DNA from: an uncultured Prevotella sp.
GTDB taxonomy: Bacteria > Bacteroidota > Bacteroidia > Bacteroidales > Bacteroidaceae
DNA length: 34,725 bases
NCBI GenBank assembly: GCA_900552675.1
Contig: USAI01000017.1
Coordinates: 1-34,725 of the forward strand
Direction: 5' to 3'
In this document: piece after piece, positions 23,689 through 31,981 of the stretch
Numbering within the stretch: position 1 is the stretch's first letter
How the letters are laid out: every line of letters starts with the position of its first letter
Program-made: the position numbers and the translations under genes
The notes under the pieces: generated by a model
What the model saw: the letters and a program-made list of their open reading frames with translations, nothing else
Told to the model about the DNA's origin: nothing
The model's database searches: none

Positions 23689-25851
23689 TTATTTTTTATC
23701 AGATTGTGATGGGGGTAGAATTCCTTTTCCCCATGTTTTGTTGGGGTGTCGGCCTATTTTGAAATCAATAATGGCTCCTTTTTGTAGCATATCCCATGAA
23801 AGCCATGTACTATTATATGTGTTTCCGTTTACCTTCATGCCGTGAATGTATATATTCTTTTCAGAACCACCATGTATAACGATGTCGGCTTTAGGCAGGT
23901 GTATGGTTGCTGATGTGAAGATAGGTGTATTGAGTGAAAAACCGCCTACGCCAGGTATCTCAGGATATAGACCGAGGCATGCCCATACATACCAAGCTCC
24001 CATTGAACCTAGGTCATCGTTGCCAGGCAAACCATCAATTGTTGATTTGTATTGTTCGTTAAGAATGCGGTTTACAATGTGCTGTGTCTTATAGGGGCAT
24101 CCCATCCAGTTATATGCCCATGGTGTTCCGAAGCTTGGTTCGTTGCCAGAAGCAAACCAAGGGTCGTTATACCCAGCATCTAGTCGTACAAAGTATTCAT
24201 CTAATCGTTTTTCTGCCTTGCTGTATCCGCCGATAATGTCGGCTAGTCCTTTAAAGTCGTATGGCACCATCCAAAAATAATCTTTATAGGTAGCCTCACG
24301 GAAATCTTCACTCAGAGCCTTCCATGATCCATCGGTATTGCGCGACTGTAGCCATGTTGTTTCGGGGTTATATAAGTTTCGCCATGATTGTGCCATGGCA
24401 AAATATCGCCAACTAGAGAATTCATCTCCCACAGCATGTAGGGCAAATTGTGCGATAGCATAATCGGCAGAGGTATATTCAAGTTGTATTGAAGCATTAC
24501 AGTATCCTTTTTCAAGATATTGTTTTAGGTGTGGACGCGTTTCTATGTCTTGCGATTTGGTTACCGGTTCTTCGGCTCCTTTACGCATGATGTCAAATAG
24601 GGGTTTCGGGTCATAGTTGCGAGCACCAAAAGCCCATGCGTTTGATACAAGTATGGATGAAGGGTCGCCTTGCATGATTCCTGTCTCAATATTTGCCAGT
24701 ACCCAACGTGGGAAACCACCGCCCGATTGCATTGCAAAGTCGCGGTGTGATATAACAATATCTGAGGCTACGTCTGGTTCAATAATGCTTAGTAGCTGTA
24801 TTTGTGTACGATAGGTGTCCCAGTTGCTCAGTTGGCTATATTGTATACCATTAGTGTTGTGTGGTTTGAAGTCTGCACCCATGTATTCACCATTTACGTC
24901 GCTACAAATGCTGGGGTGTATGAATGAGCGGTATAGGTGCGTATAGAACTGGCATATGCGGTCTTCATTATTGCCTTTGACTTCAATCTTTCCTAGGTAT
25001 TCATTCCATTTTTCTTCAGTAGTATTAACGGTTTGTGCAAAGTTCCATCCTGAGTTTTCGGCTTTCAAGTTGGCTTTAGCATTTTCTACCGATACATACG
25101 ATATCCCTATTTTATAATGTATGGTATGATGTGCTTGTGTGTCGAAGGTAAAATAGACACCTGATGAGGCACCTTCAGCAAAGGTGGCGTGATGGTGTAT
25201 GCGTTTGTCTTTCCATGTGCCTGTTTCAAGGGCAGGAACGTCAAATTCTGCTGCAAAATACACTTTGTAAGGGGTTCGTATACCACAAAAATATCCTCCA
25301 TCAGCATAGCCTTCACAAGTAGTGGGGCTGGTGATGGCTATAGCAGCCTGTTCAATGGGCGTTGCGGCTACACCCGCACCAATTATGATAGTGCCGTTTA
25401 CCTCATCTTTAGGAAATGTGTATCTTGCCATACCTGTACGTGCGGTGACAGTAAGCTCGCTGGAAATATCGTTTTGAACCATAGCTTTATAATAGCCAGC
25501 ATGCCCTCGTTCATCGCTCACATTAATTCGTGCATCGCGTATATTGTGTGGAGATACTGTTAAGCGTCCTTTTATGGGAAAAGTAGGAAAATTTCCCATA
25601 TGTTCGCATCCTCCGCCACTATTTTGGTTGATGACAAATCCTGCACTCTTATAAAAATAAGAAGGTGTAAATTGTACCATACCATGTGGATAGGTGGCGC
25701 CAGGATATAGATAGCCAGAGGTGAGACCTACGCCCTTCGTTCCTATTAGCGTGTTTACTTTTTGAGCATAGTTGTTGGCCAGGGTGTACGTAGTGCTGAA
25801 GAAGCAAAGCGCTAACATTGCTGTCGCTATCCATTTATAGTAATGTTTCAT
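23689..25851 (-). CDS. GH92-family alpha-mannosidase, secreted
   Basis: The 720-residue protein begins with a signal peptide (about 1-25). It has the GH92 start signature NTLIGTKG...YPGATYPHGMVQ (33-60), SNWDTYRTQ (342-350), GNEPSFGTPWAYNWMG (569-584) and LPGNDDLGSMGAWYVW (608-623). The paired Asp residues 612-613 lie in the region that supplies the catalytic base in this family, and Glu571 is a candidate acid. GH92 enzymes are calcium-dependent exo-acting alpha-mannosidases that remove mannose with inversion, mostly alpha-1,2, -1,3 or -1,4 linkages. Length is usual for the family. It is the first gene of an operon with the HTCS regulator, driven by a good promoter at 25909-25940. The linkage cleaved cannot be told from the sequence. 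Confidence 0.95.
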   Translation of the reverse strand: MKHYYKWIATAMLALCFFSTTYTLANNYAQKVNTLIGTKGVGLTSGYLYPGATYPHGMVQFTPSYFYKSAGFVINQNSGGGCEHMGNFPTFPIKGRLTVSPHNIRDARINVSDERGHAGYYKAMVQNDISSELTVTARTGMARYTFPKDEVNGTIIIGAGVAATPIEQAAIAITSPTTCEGYADGGYFCGIRTPYKVYFAAEFDVPALETGTWKDKRIHHHATFAEGASSGVYFTFDTQAHHTIHYKIGISYVSVENAKANLKAENSGWNFAQTVNTTEEKWNEYLGKIEVKGNNEDRICQFYTHLYRSFIHPSICSDVNGEYMGADFKPHNTNGIQYSQLSNWDTYRTQIQLLSIIEPDVASDIVISHRDFAMQSGGGFPRWVLANIETGIMQGDPSSILVSNAWAFGARNYDPKPLFDIMRKGAEEPVTKSQDIETRPHLKQYLEKGYCNASIQLEYTSADYAIAQFALHAVGDEFSSWRYFAMAQSWRNLYNPETTWLQSRNTDGSWKALSEDFREATYKDYFWMVPYDFKGLADIIGGYSKAEKRLDEYFVRLDAGYNDPWFASGNEPSFGTPWAYNWMGCPYKTQHIVNRILNEQYKSTIDGLPGNDDLGSMGAWYVWACLGLYPEIPGVGGFSLNTPIFTSATIHLPKADIVIHGGSEKNIYIHGMKVNGNTYNSTWLSWDMLQKGAIIDFKIGRHPNKTWGKGILPPSQSDKK

Positions 25852-25908
25852 TTTGTAAAATAGATTTCATTAGTGTTTAATAAAGCTTATAGTTAATTCT
25901 CGTTGGTG

Positions 25909-25940
25909 CAAAACTATAAAAAAGGTATCGATTATGCAAG
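25909..25940 (-). promoter_or_regulatory. Promoter of the GH92-HTCS operon
   Basis: On the minus strand TAGTTTTG (25909-25916) is an exact -7 element. CTTG at 25937-25940, 20 bases upstream, matches three of four bases of the -33 box TTTG. The transcript would have a leader of about 50 nt. The spacing is within the usual range for the Bacteroidota housekeeping sigma factor. Confidence 0.65.
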
Positions 25941-26139
25941 GAAATACTCCATAAAAAGAGGGCCGAAAATAATAAAAAAAAGGAATTAAAAATAATGTAG
26001 TTAAATAATGTTTAAGGCTTGGTGGTAGCTTCCTTTTTAAACGTTATATATAAGCAAAAGTAAAGGTGTATAATTGTGCTAATGCTCTGTTATTCAGTCT
26101 GTAATAATGAATATTAATAATATAATTATAAGGTGCTAA

Positions 26140-26442
26140 ATGATGAAATATAAAACATTTTTTACTCTGTTTTTTTGTGCATTGACGGTAGTTCAGTTTC
26201 TTCCAGCTAATGCTAAAACAATGTATAAGACTTTTCCTGAAAAGCATGAAAAGGTGGACATAGATAAAACGTCTGATTTAACACAATTTGTTGATACGCG
26301 ACAAGGCACAGACTCTGATTTTGGTCTAAGTTATGGTAATACTTATCCTGCCACAGGAATGCCATATTGTTTATTAAGTTATGTATCAGAAAAAGCTTCA
26401 TACACATTTAGCTCTCAGTGCTGTATGAAGCTTTTCTGTTAA
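26140..26442 (+). pseudogene. Truncated remnant of a second GH92-family gene
   Basis: The frame encodes 100 residues and begins with a signal peptide (about 1-25, ending PANAKT). Residues 47-71 (LTQFVDTRQGTDSDFG then LSYGNTYPATGMP) match the start of GH92 enzymes, where the IGT...YPGA...PFGM pattern occurs. After about residue 74 the family sequence is lost and the frame ends in unrelated residues. An intact gene would need more than 600 further residues. A hairpin (26387-26438) lies exactly where the similarity ends. The sequence differs clearly from the intact GH92 gene next door, so it is not a recent duplicate of it. The remnant could alternatively be a short secreted peptide of unknown function. 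Confidence 0.65.
26387..26438 (+). other. 16-bp hairpin at the end of the GH92 remnant
   Basis: The arms 26387-26403 and 26423-26438 (CAGAAAA-GCTTCATAC with its complement) form a 16-bp stem with one bulged A and a 19-base loop. An A-run, not a T-run, follows. It may be the scar of the event that removed the rest of the gene, or part of a tandem terminator together with the next hairpin. Confidence 0.5.
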
Positions 26443-26447
26443 AAAAC

Positions 26448-26500
26448 AACCAAGAAGGCTCTTTTTAGAACCAAACCCTGTTTCTTGGTTCTATTTTTAT
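26448..26500 (+). terminator. Terminator-like hairpin with a competing upstream arm, ahead of the sigma-factor gene
   Basis: TAGAACCA (26466-26473) pairs perfectly with TGGTTCTA (26486-26493), followed by a T-rich run to 26500, the form of an intrinsic terminator. AACCAAGAA at 26448-26456 can also pair perfectly with TTCTTGGTT (26482-26490), which would disrupt the first stem. It may end the remnant transcript and insulate the sigma-factor promoter at 26544. The alternative pairing could also be regulatory. Confidence 0.5.
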
Positions 26501-26543
26501 TCTTTTCGGTTCAATTCTTATGTTTCTTCTGTGTGGTTTGCGC

Positions 26544-26551
26544 TACTTTTG
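26544..26551 (+). promoter_or_regulatory. -7 promoter element of the sigma-factor gene
   Basis: TACTTTTG is an exact match to TAnnTTTG and lies 26 bp upstream of the chosen ATG at 26578, giving a leader of about 20 nt. The upstream -33 box is poor. Because it lies inside the longer TTG-initiated frame, it also argues for the shorter protein. Confidence 0.55.
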
Positions 26552-26577
26552 CAACATCAACAACATCGTTTACCGAA

Positions 26578-27069
26578 ATGAATATAACCGAATTGTACAA
26601 AACCTACTTTACACAGTTGACCGAGAAAGCGTGTCGTTGGGTGCCTATGGAGGATGCTCGCGATATTACCCAAGATGTATTCTTAATATTATGGGAGAGA
26701 CGCGAAGAACTGTCTGATTTAACCGACATATATGCTTATGCCTATGCCGCTGTGCGTAATCGCTGTCTTGATAGGTTGCGCCATGAAGCTTACATACGCG
26801 AATATACCAATAGGGCATGGGCGTTGATAGTAGATACTATTAACATGGAGAATCCCGCCCATTATATTTATTTTAAAGAAACACAACATGCCATAGCTCG
26901 TGCTGTTGATAGGTTGCCACGACGCTGCCGACAGGTGTTTATGCTGAGTAGAGAGCAAGGAATGAGGTATAATAATATTGCTGATACGCTGGGCATCTCT
27001 GTTAATACTGTAGAAAACCATATCTCGTTGGCTTTGGCTCGCCTTCGGCAGGCCCTCTTAGTGGCCTGA
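26578..27069 (+). CDS. ECF-type RNA polymerase sigma factor (sigma-70 family)
   Basis: From the ATG at 26578 the protein has 163 residues, the usual length for Bacteroidota ECF sigma factors. The region 2 part has AREDITQ-like DARDITQDVFLILWERRE followed by AYAAVRNRCLDRLR. The region 4 part has LPRRCRQVFMLSREQG and the helix-turn-helix NIADTLGISVNTVENHISLALARLR. Such factors direct RNA polymerase to a small set of promoters, often those of glycan-uptake genes, and are held by a FecR-type anti-sigma. No anti-sigma gene follows within the window. The open frame extends upstream to a TTG at 26485, but that adds a hydrophobic tail crossing the promoter. What it controls is unknown. Confidence 0.92.
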   Translation: MNITELYKTYFTQLTEKACRWVPMEDARDITQDVFLILWERREELSDLTDIYAYAYAAVRNRCLDRLRHEAYIREYTNRAWALIVDTINMENPAHYIYFKETQHAIARAVDRLPRRCRQVFMLSREQGMRYNNIADTLGISVNTVENHISLALARLRQALLVA

Positions 27070-27358
27070 TGCATGGATGCCTTTTCGGCAGAAATAGGTA
27101 AACTGATGTGTTGATGTAACGAGAGGGTGTTATGAAAGACAAAAGCTATCATCGTAATAATGATAGAGCAATGTTTTGAAAAAAACACTAATTATATAAT
27201 AAAATAAGTGGGCAGCACGTTTTATATATAGCGTGCCATGATATGTGCGAGTAGCAATATATGCCTATCTTGTGGTGTGGATGTAACCCCTCACACACAC
27301 TGCTCAAGCAGAAAAATTATAATAAATAACCATTAACAAACAATTTCTTATTTTGATT

Positions 27359-28750
27359 ATGATGAAAAAGGCTTTCGCTTACATCGCGCTCTTGCTGGCA
27401 TGTGCAATAGGAGCCGAGGCGCAACAGGTGGCACCTTTTAAAAAAGGCGACCGTGTGACGTTTGTAGGAAATAGTATTACTGATGGTGGACACTATCATT
27501 CGTACATTTGGCTCTACTATATGACGCATTTCCCTATGGAACGAATGTGGATGGCCAATTGTGGCATTGGTGGTGATACAGGACAGGAAATACTGAACCG
27601 TCTTGATTATGACGTGTTTTCAAAACGTCCTACCGTGCTAACGCTCACTTTTGGCATGAACGATAGTGGCTATTTTGAGTATAATGGCGACCAGCCAGAA
27701 AAGTTTGCTGCTGAGAAATATGCTCAGGCTAAACATAACTTCTCTCTGATAGAGCAACGCCTTAAGGGCCTTACTGATACACGTATTGTGATGGTGGGAA
27801 CATCGCCTTATGATCAAACCTCAACGTTTAATGATAATGTGTTTAAAAACAAAAACAACACAATAGGAAAGATTGTAGCGTTGCAAGACTCGGTTGCTAA
27901 GGCCAATCACTGGGAGATGGTAGATTTTTGGGCTCCTATGAACAAGATAAATGCTGATAACCAAGCAAAAGACCCTAAGTTTACTATTAATGGTAGTGAC
28001 CGTATACATCCTGACAATGATGGCCACCTGGTGATGGCCTACGAGTTTTTGAAAGCACAAGGCATGGCGGGTAAATATGTGGCCGATGTGGCAGTAGATG
28101 CCAAGGCTCGCAAAGTGTTACGAAGCGGCAACTGCACGGTAAACAATCTGAAAAATAACCGCGGTATTGTTACTTTCGACTATCTTGCCAACTCGCTGCC
28201 TTACCCCATCGACACCATTGCACGTGGTTGGGAGTTTCATCGTCAGCAGAAGGCTGCCCTAAAGGTTATTCCACAGTTTATGCAGGAAATGGATAATGAG
28301 GCCTTCTGTGTAAAGGGGTTGAAAGGCAATTATAGCCTTGAGATTGATGATGTGATGATTGACACCCTTAGTGCAACTCAGTTGGCAGAAGGTATCAATT
28401 TGGCGACTTATGATTATACCCCGCAATATGTGCAGGCCAAAGCTGTGATGGAACTGAATGAAATGCGTTGGGAGATAGAACGCCAGTTTCGTGACTATGG
28501 TTGGTTACAGTACAACTTCTTTATGAAGCATGGTATGCTGGAACAGAACGACCATAAAGCAGCACAAACCTTCCTTAACAACGATCCTAATGATGTGTGG
28601 GTACACTCGAAAGCCAATCTTTACGACCGCATGATACATCGTGAGGTGCGCGAGGCCATGAACAAGCAAATGGATGTGCTCGTTGATAAGATATATGATA
28701 TTAATAAACCTGTGAGCCATCGCATTACGCTCACGCCAGTAAAATTGTAA
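27359..28750 (+). CDS. Secreted SGNH/GDSL-type hydrolase with an additional C-terminal region
   Basis: From the ATG at 27359 the protein has 463 residues (the next ATG at 27362 is equally possible). A signal peptide ends at about EAQQ (residues 20-23). The SGNH blocks are VGNSIT with the catalytic Ser39, GIGGDT, TFGMND, and DRIHPDNDGH containing the Asp-x-x-His pair. The family includes esterases that remove acetyl or other acyl groups from sugars. The hydrolase core fills about the first 230 residues. The remaining part has no family I recognise and ends in a charged helical stretch. It follows the sigma factor by 289 bp and precedes an esterase by 102 bp in the same direction. A glycan deacetylase role is likely but unproved. 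Confidence 0.88.
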   Translation: MMKKAFAYIALLLACAIGAEAQQVAPFKKGDRVTFVGNSITDGGHYHSYIWLYYMTHFPMERMWMANCGIGGDTGQEILNRLDYDVFSKRPTVLTLTFGMNDSGYFEYNGDQPEKFAAEKYAQAKHNFSLIEQRLKGLTDTRIVMVGTSPYDQTSTFNDNVFKNKNNTIGKIVALQDSVAKANHWEMVDFWAPMNKINADNQAKDPKFTINGSDRIHPDNDGHLVMAYEFLKAQGMAGKYVADVAVDAKARKVLRSGNCTVNNLKNNRGIVTFDYLANSLPYPIDTIARGWEFHRQQKAALKVIPQFMQEMDNEAFCVKGLKGNYSLEIDDVMIDTLSATQLAEGINLATYDYTPQYVQAKAVMELNEMRWEIERQFRDYGWLQYNFFMKHGMLEQNDHKAAQTFLNNDPNDVWVHSKANLYDRMIHREVREAMNKQMDVLVDKIYDINKPVSHRITLTPVKL

Positions 28751-28852
28751 AGTTGGCTTGTAGGGGGCTTTCATAAAACACACAGGGGTTTTGGTACGCT
28801 TGCTCACATATAATATACGAATATTGTTTAATATATATAAAATGCATAAGAA

Positions 28853-29653
28853 ATGAAAAAAATGTTATTCTTTTTTCTGCTTTTGACAACCACATTGGCT
28901 GCCTGGGCAGGACGTACCGAGACCATCAAGGTGTTTAGCCCCTCAATGAAGCGCAACATCGATGTTACTGTAACTTATCCCACCAACAACAAAAAGGCAT
29001 GCCCCGTGGTGTATCTGCTGCATGGCGCCTTTGGCAATAACAATTCGTGGGTGGAGATAAAACCCAACTTGGCCGACATTGCTGATAGCCTACACATGAT
29101 TTTTGTTACCCCCAGCGTTAACAATTCATGGTATTTTGATAGCCCTCAGCATAAAGACGTGCGCTTTGAAACCTTTATGAGCAGCGAACTGGTACAGTAT
29201 GTTGACAGCCACTATCGCACCATTGCTGACCGCATGCACCGTGCCATCACGGGCTTGAGCATGGGCGGACACGGAGCCCTTCACACTGCTATGCGTCATA
29301 AAGACGTGTTTGGCGCTGCAGGTAGCACCAGCGGAGGTGTTGACATTCGTCCTTTCCCGCAGAACTGGAACATCAAGGACGAGCTGGGCGAGATGGCTGC
29401 CAACAAACAAGTGTGGGACGAGCACACCGTGGTAAACAATATCTCGCGCATTGAGAATGGCGACCTTGCCCTTATTATTGATTGTGGCGAAGCCGACTTC
29501 TTCCTTGAGGTGAACAAAGACCTGCACAAACGTTTGTTAGGTCGTGGCATTGATCACGACTTTATCACACGCCCCGGTGCTCATAATAAGCAGTATTGGG
29601 CCAACTCAATTGATTATCAGTTGCTCTTCTTTAAGAAATTCTTCAGTAAATAA
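28853..29653 (+). CDS. Secreted alpha/beta-hydrolase esterase (esterase D / putative esterase family)
   Basis: The 266-residue protein has a signal peptide (about 1-19, ending AAWA). It is a typical PF00756-like esterase: VVYLLHGAFGNNNSW (52-66) provides the oxyanion region, GLSMGGHGA (134-142) carries the nucleophile Ser136, and Asp215 and His244 (GAHNKQYW) complete a triad. Members include feruloyl and acetyl-xylan esterases and S-formylglutathione hydrolase. A secreted form in a glycan-degradation setting suggests removal of ester groups from polysaccharide. It follows the SGNH hydrolase by 102 bp, perhaps in the same transcript. The natural ester cannot be told from the sequence. Confidence 0.93.
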   Translation: MKKMLFFFLLLTTTLAAWAGRTETIKVFSPSMKRNIDVTVTYPTNNKKACPVVYLLHGAFGNNNSWVEIKPNLADIADSLHMIFVTPSVNNSWYFDSPQHKDVRFETFMSSELVQYVDSHYRTIADRMHRAITGLSMGGHGALHTAMRHKDVFGAAGSTSGGVDIRPFPQNWNIKDELGEMAANKQVWDEHTVVNNISRIENGDLALIIDCGEADFFLEVNKDLHKRLLGRGIDHDFITRPGAHNKQYWANSIDYQLLFFKKFFSK

Positions 29654-29682
29654 CGGGTATCAATGTAAATGAAGAGATACAG

Positions 29683-29733
29683 GTAACAGGTGTGAAGTCT
29701 TCTCTTTTTTTTGGGGGGCTTCTCGCTTGTTAC
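29683..29733 (+). terminator. Possible hairpin terminator after the esterase gene
   Basis: The arms 29683-29697 (GTAACAGGTGTGAAG) and 29719-29733 (CTTCTCGCTTGTTAC) pair at 14 of 15 positions if G-T pairs are allowed, around a loop of 21 bases containing a T8-G6 run. No T-run follows the right arm, so it may be an end-of-transcript stem rather than a true terminator. Confidence 0.4.
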
Positions 29734-29786
29734 TTGTTATCAACAAAATGTTATAGGATACCAAAATAAACACTTTTTCTTTCTTT

Positions 29787-31862
29787 ATGCATAAATCTTT
29801 TTTTTATTCTTCACGATTCATATCCTTAGCTGTTGTTGCTATGGTTGTGGCAACTATGGTCTCGTGTTATAAAATAACATTGTTACAGCAAAGTCATAAA
29901 ACGGTTCGCGGTGGGGTCATTACGGGCAAAATGGTGGTGAAAGGCACCAATACGAACGATAATGGCGAGGTAAAACATATCTACGGACTGTTTGGCGTGC
30001 GCATACCTATTGGTTGGGAGGTTGATGGCACCATAGTGATGACACAAGTGCCGAAATCTACTACCGACCTTGGTGATGCCGAATATAATAGTATTATCAA
30101 ACGCCAACTGGTGTTCAATCAGCAGTATACCGATTTGCTAAATGCCGATTATCCGAAAGACGGATATACATGGGTGGGCTATGCTACAAAAACCGATTTT
30201 AAAAGTATGTTCAACAACAAAAATCGTTCGTTGGACGTCGACTCTATTTATGTAACATTCGAGATAGCTACATCTGAAGATAAAACGGGGGTTTACTATC
30301 TCGACTATGTAGCAGGACAGATAAATGCTGACCAGCTGAACAATATAGGCGTGTCTGATCGCGACTGGAACACACGTGTAGCAACTTTTGCTGGTAACAA
30401 TATTAACAATGTTTATTATACCGATACGCGGGTAGTGGTTACTAATGCTGATGGTTCTTACGATTATACTAATGACGAATATGCTAAACCTTCTGAATGG
30501 CAACTTGAACCGATGCATAACAGTACTGCTTTGGCCACTGTTAGTGCGTATAAAGATTGTAAATATAATGCGCTGTTCACACGTACACGTGGATGGAATG
30601 GTGGCGATGGCGTGCTGACCGTTGGTTTGCCTAATGGCGATGTGTTTTGGACCTTTAACGACAGCTTCTATGGCGTGGTTGATGCAAAGAAACGTGCACG
30701 TGGTAGCTGTAGTTTTCCTCGCAATAGTATCATGGTGCAAAAAGCACACGATGGGGTGCTGGGTGAGACAGATGCTGACCTTGTGTGGTTGGCTGATTAT
30801 GTAAACTGGAAGAAACCGCAGGAAGAGCGTTACTTCCATGCTCGCACACATCTGCGCCATCCTGAAGGCGAGAAAACAGATGCAGAGATTGCTGCTGGCG
30901 ATATTGATCAAGGTATGGTATATTGGAGTGGTGATGGTACCATATATGATGGAAAACTGCAAATGATATGGATAGGTACAAAATCGGACGAGTTGCGCAA
31001 TACTGGTACGGCTTTAGCTACCTATAGCCTTACAGGTAGCGAGCCTAAGGGCTATTATCTAGACGAGATTCCCGACTATTTACCTAAGGCAGGTAACTAT
31101 CTGCACCTTGAGCATGTGAAGCATAATGTAAATAGCAACTCGGTGTCGTATGGTTCTACTCTGTGGGAAGATGAAGACGGCCATACCTATTTGTATGGTG
31201 CCAATAGCACTGATATGGTAGTGGCTCGCACCGCAACACACGATCTGTATAGTGCATGGCAGTATTATGTAAAGAATACTGATGGCACCTGGGCGTGGCA
31301 AGACAATTATCCAGATGCTATAACCATGAAACGCTCTAATGTAGTGACAGCAAAAGATGGAGCAATTATGTTGCCATGGGTGTTTAAAAAAGGCGATTGG
31401 TATTTTATGACATCGCAAGCCCCCGTCTTCAGCCCGAATGTTTATATCTATCGCTCAAAGTATCCATGGGGGCCTTTTGATGAGCGCAAACTGCTGTTCC
31501 GCTTGCCCGATAAGTTGGATAAGTTAGGCTCTACAAAGTATCACTGGTTATATATGGTAAACCTACATCCTGCATTGTCGCGTGAGGGCGAATTGGTGTT
31601 CTCTACTAACTCTGATGCCGATAGTTTTTGGGATAATTTTAATGAAGAAGGTAGTGCAGACTTCTATCGCCCATTCTTCTACCGTGTATTTGGTTGGGAA
31701 ACTCTTTACCCCGATATGGTAGACACTGGTATTGATGGTGGGAGAGAAACGCATGTATCATCAATAAAGAGCAATACGGTATATAATCTTTATGGTATGC
31801 CCGTAAATAAGCCAACACATGGTATATATATAATAAACGGAAAGAAGGTTTTCGTGAAATAG
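29787..31862 (+). CDS. DUF5005-like surface protein with an N-terminal lipobox-like sequence and a T9SS-like tail
   Basis: The 691-residue protein begins with a hydrophobic leader ending TMVSC, so Cys27 could be lipidated. An N-terminal domain (about 28-210) resembles the DUF4961-type modules found at the start of Bacteroidota surface lipoproteins. A large C-terminal domain (about 240-640) fits the DUF5005 family. It has TRGWNGGDGVLTVGLPNGDVFWTFND, then repeated beta-rich segments as in five-bladed sugar-binding or glycosidase propellers. The last 25 residues (VYNLYG at about 665 and GIYIINGKKVFVK at the end) resemble a T9SS sorting signal. It lies 133 bp after the esterase and ends before a bidirectional terminator. 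A role in handling an external glycan is inferred from the neighbours. Confidence 0.78.
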   Translation: MHKSFFYSSRFISLAVVAMVVATMVSCYKITLLQQSHKTVRGGVITGKMVVKGTNTNDNGEVKHIYGLFGVRIPIGWEVDGTIVMTQVPKSTTDLGDAEYNSIIKRQLVFNQQYTDLLNADYPKDGYTWVGYATKTDFKSMFNNKNRSLDVDSIYVTFEIATSEDKTGVYYLDYVAGQINADQLNNIGVSDRDWNTRVATFAGNNINNVYYTDTRVVVTNADGSYDYTNDEYAKPSEWQLEPMHNSTALATVSAYKDCKYNALFTRTRGWNGGDGVLTVGLPNGDVFWTFNDSFYGVVDAKKRARGSCSFPRNSIMVQKAHDGVLGETDADLVWLADYVNWKKPQEERYFHARTHLRHPEGEKTDAEIAAGDIDQGMVYWSGDGTIYDGKLQMIWIGTKSDELRNTGTALATYSLTGSEPKGYYLDEIPDYLPKAGNYLHLEHVKHNVNSNSVSYGSTLWEDEDGHTYLYGANSTDMVVARTATHDLYSAWQYYVKNTDGTWAWQDNYPDAITMKRSNVVTAKDGAIMLPWVFKKGDWYFMTSQAPVFSPNVYIYRSKYPWGPFDERKLLFRLPDKLDKLGSTKYHWLYMVNLHPALSREGELVFSTNSDADSFWDNFNEEGSADFYRPFFYRVFGWETLYPDMVDTGIDGGRETHVSSIKSNTVYNLYGMPVNKPTHGIYIINGKKVFVK

Positions 31863-31922
31863 CTTAAGTGGAGGCTGTTGCAAGCCAGTTCCTCTCTTAG
31901 GCTGAATTGCTGAATCATTAAA

Positions 31923-31970
31923 AAGCCCATATCCATTGTGCATCTGTAGCACGAGATATGGGCTTTCTCC
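31923..31970. terminator. Bidirectional terminator between convergent genes
   Basis: AAAGCCCATATC (31923-31934) and GATATGGGCTTT (31956-31967) form a perfect 12-bp stem with a 21-base loop. T-rich sequence follows on the plus strand, and the A-run at the left gives Ts on the minus strand. It lies between the surface-protein gene and the nitroreductase gene, which end toward each other. Confidence 0.85.
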
Positions 31971-31981
31971 TTGTCAATATT

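Noticed and set aside
26485..26577. N-terminal extension of the sigma factor (TTG start)
   Set aside because: It crosses a perfect -7 element and a terminator-like stem and would add a hydrophobic tail not found in ECF sigma factors.
30138..30962. 274-residue frame antisense to the DUF5005-like gene
   Set aside because: Its composition is rich in Ile, His and Cys without motifs, as expected for the complement of a coding gene. The sense frame is full length.
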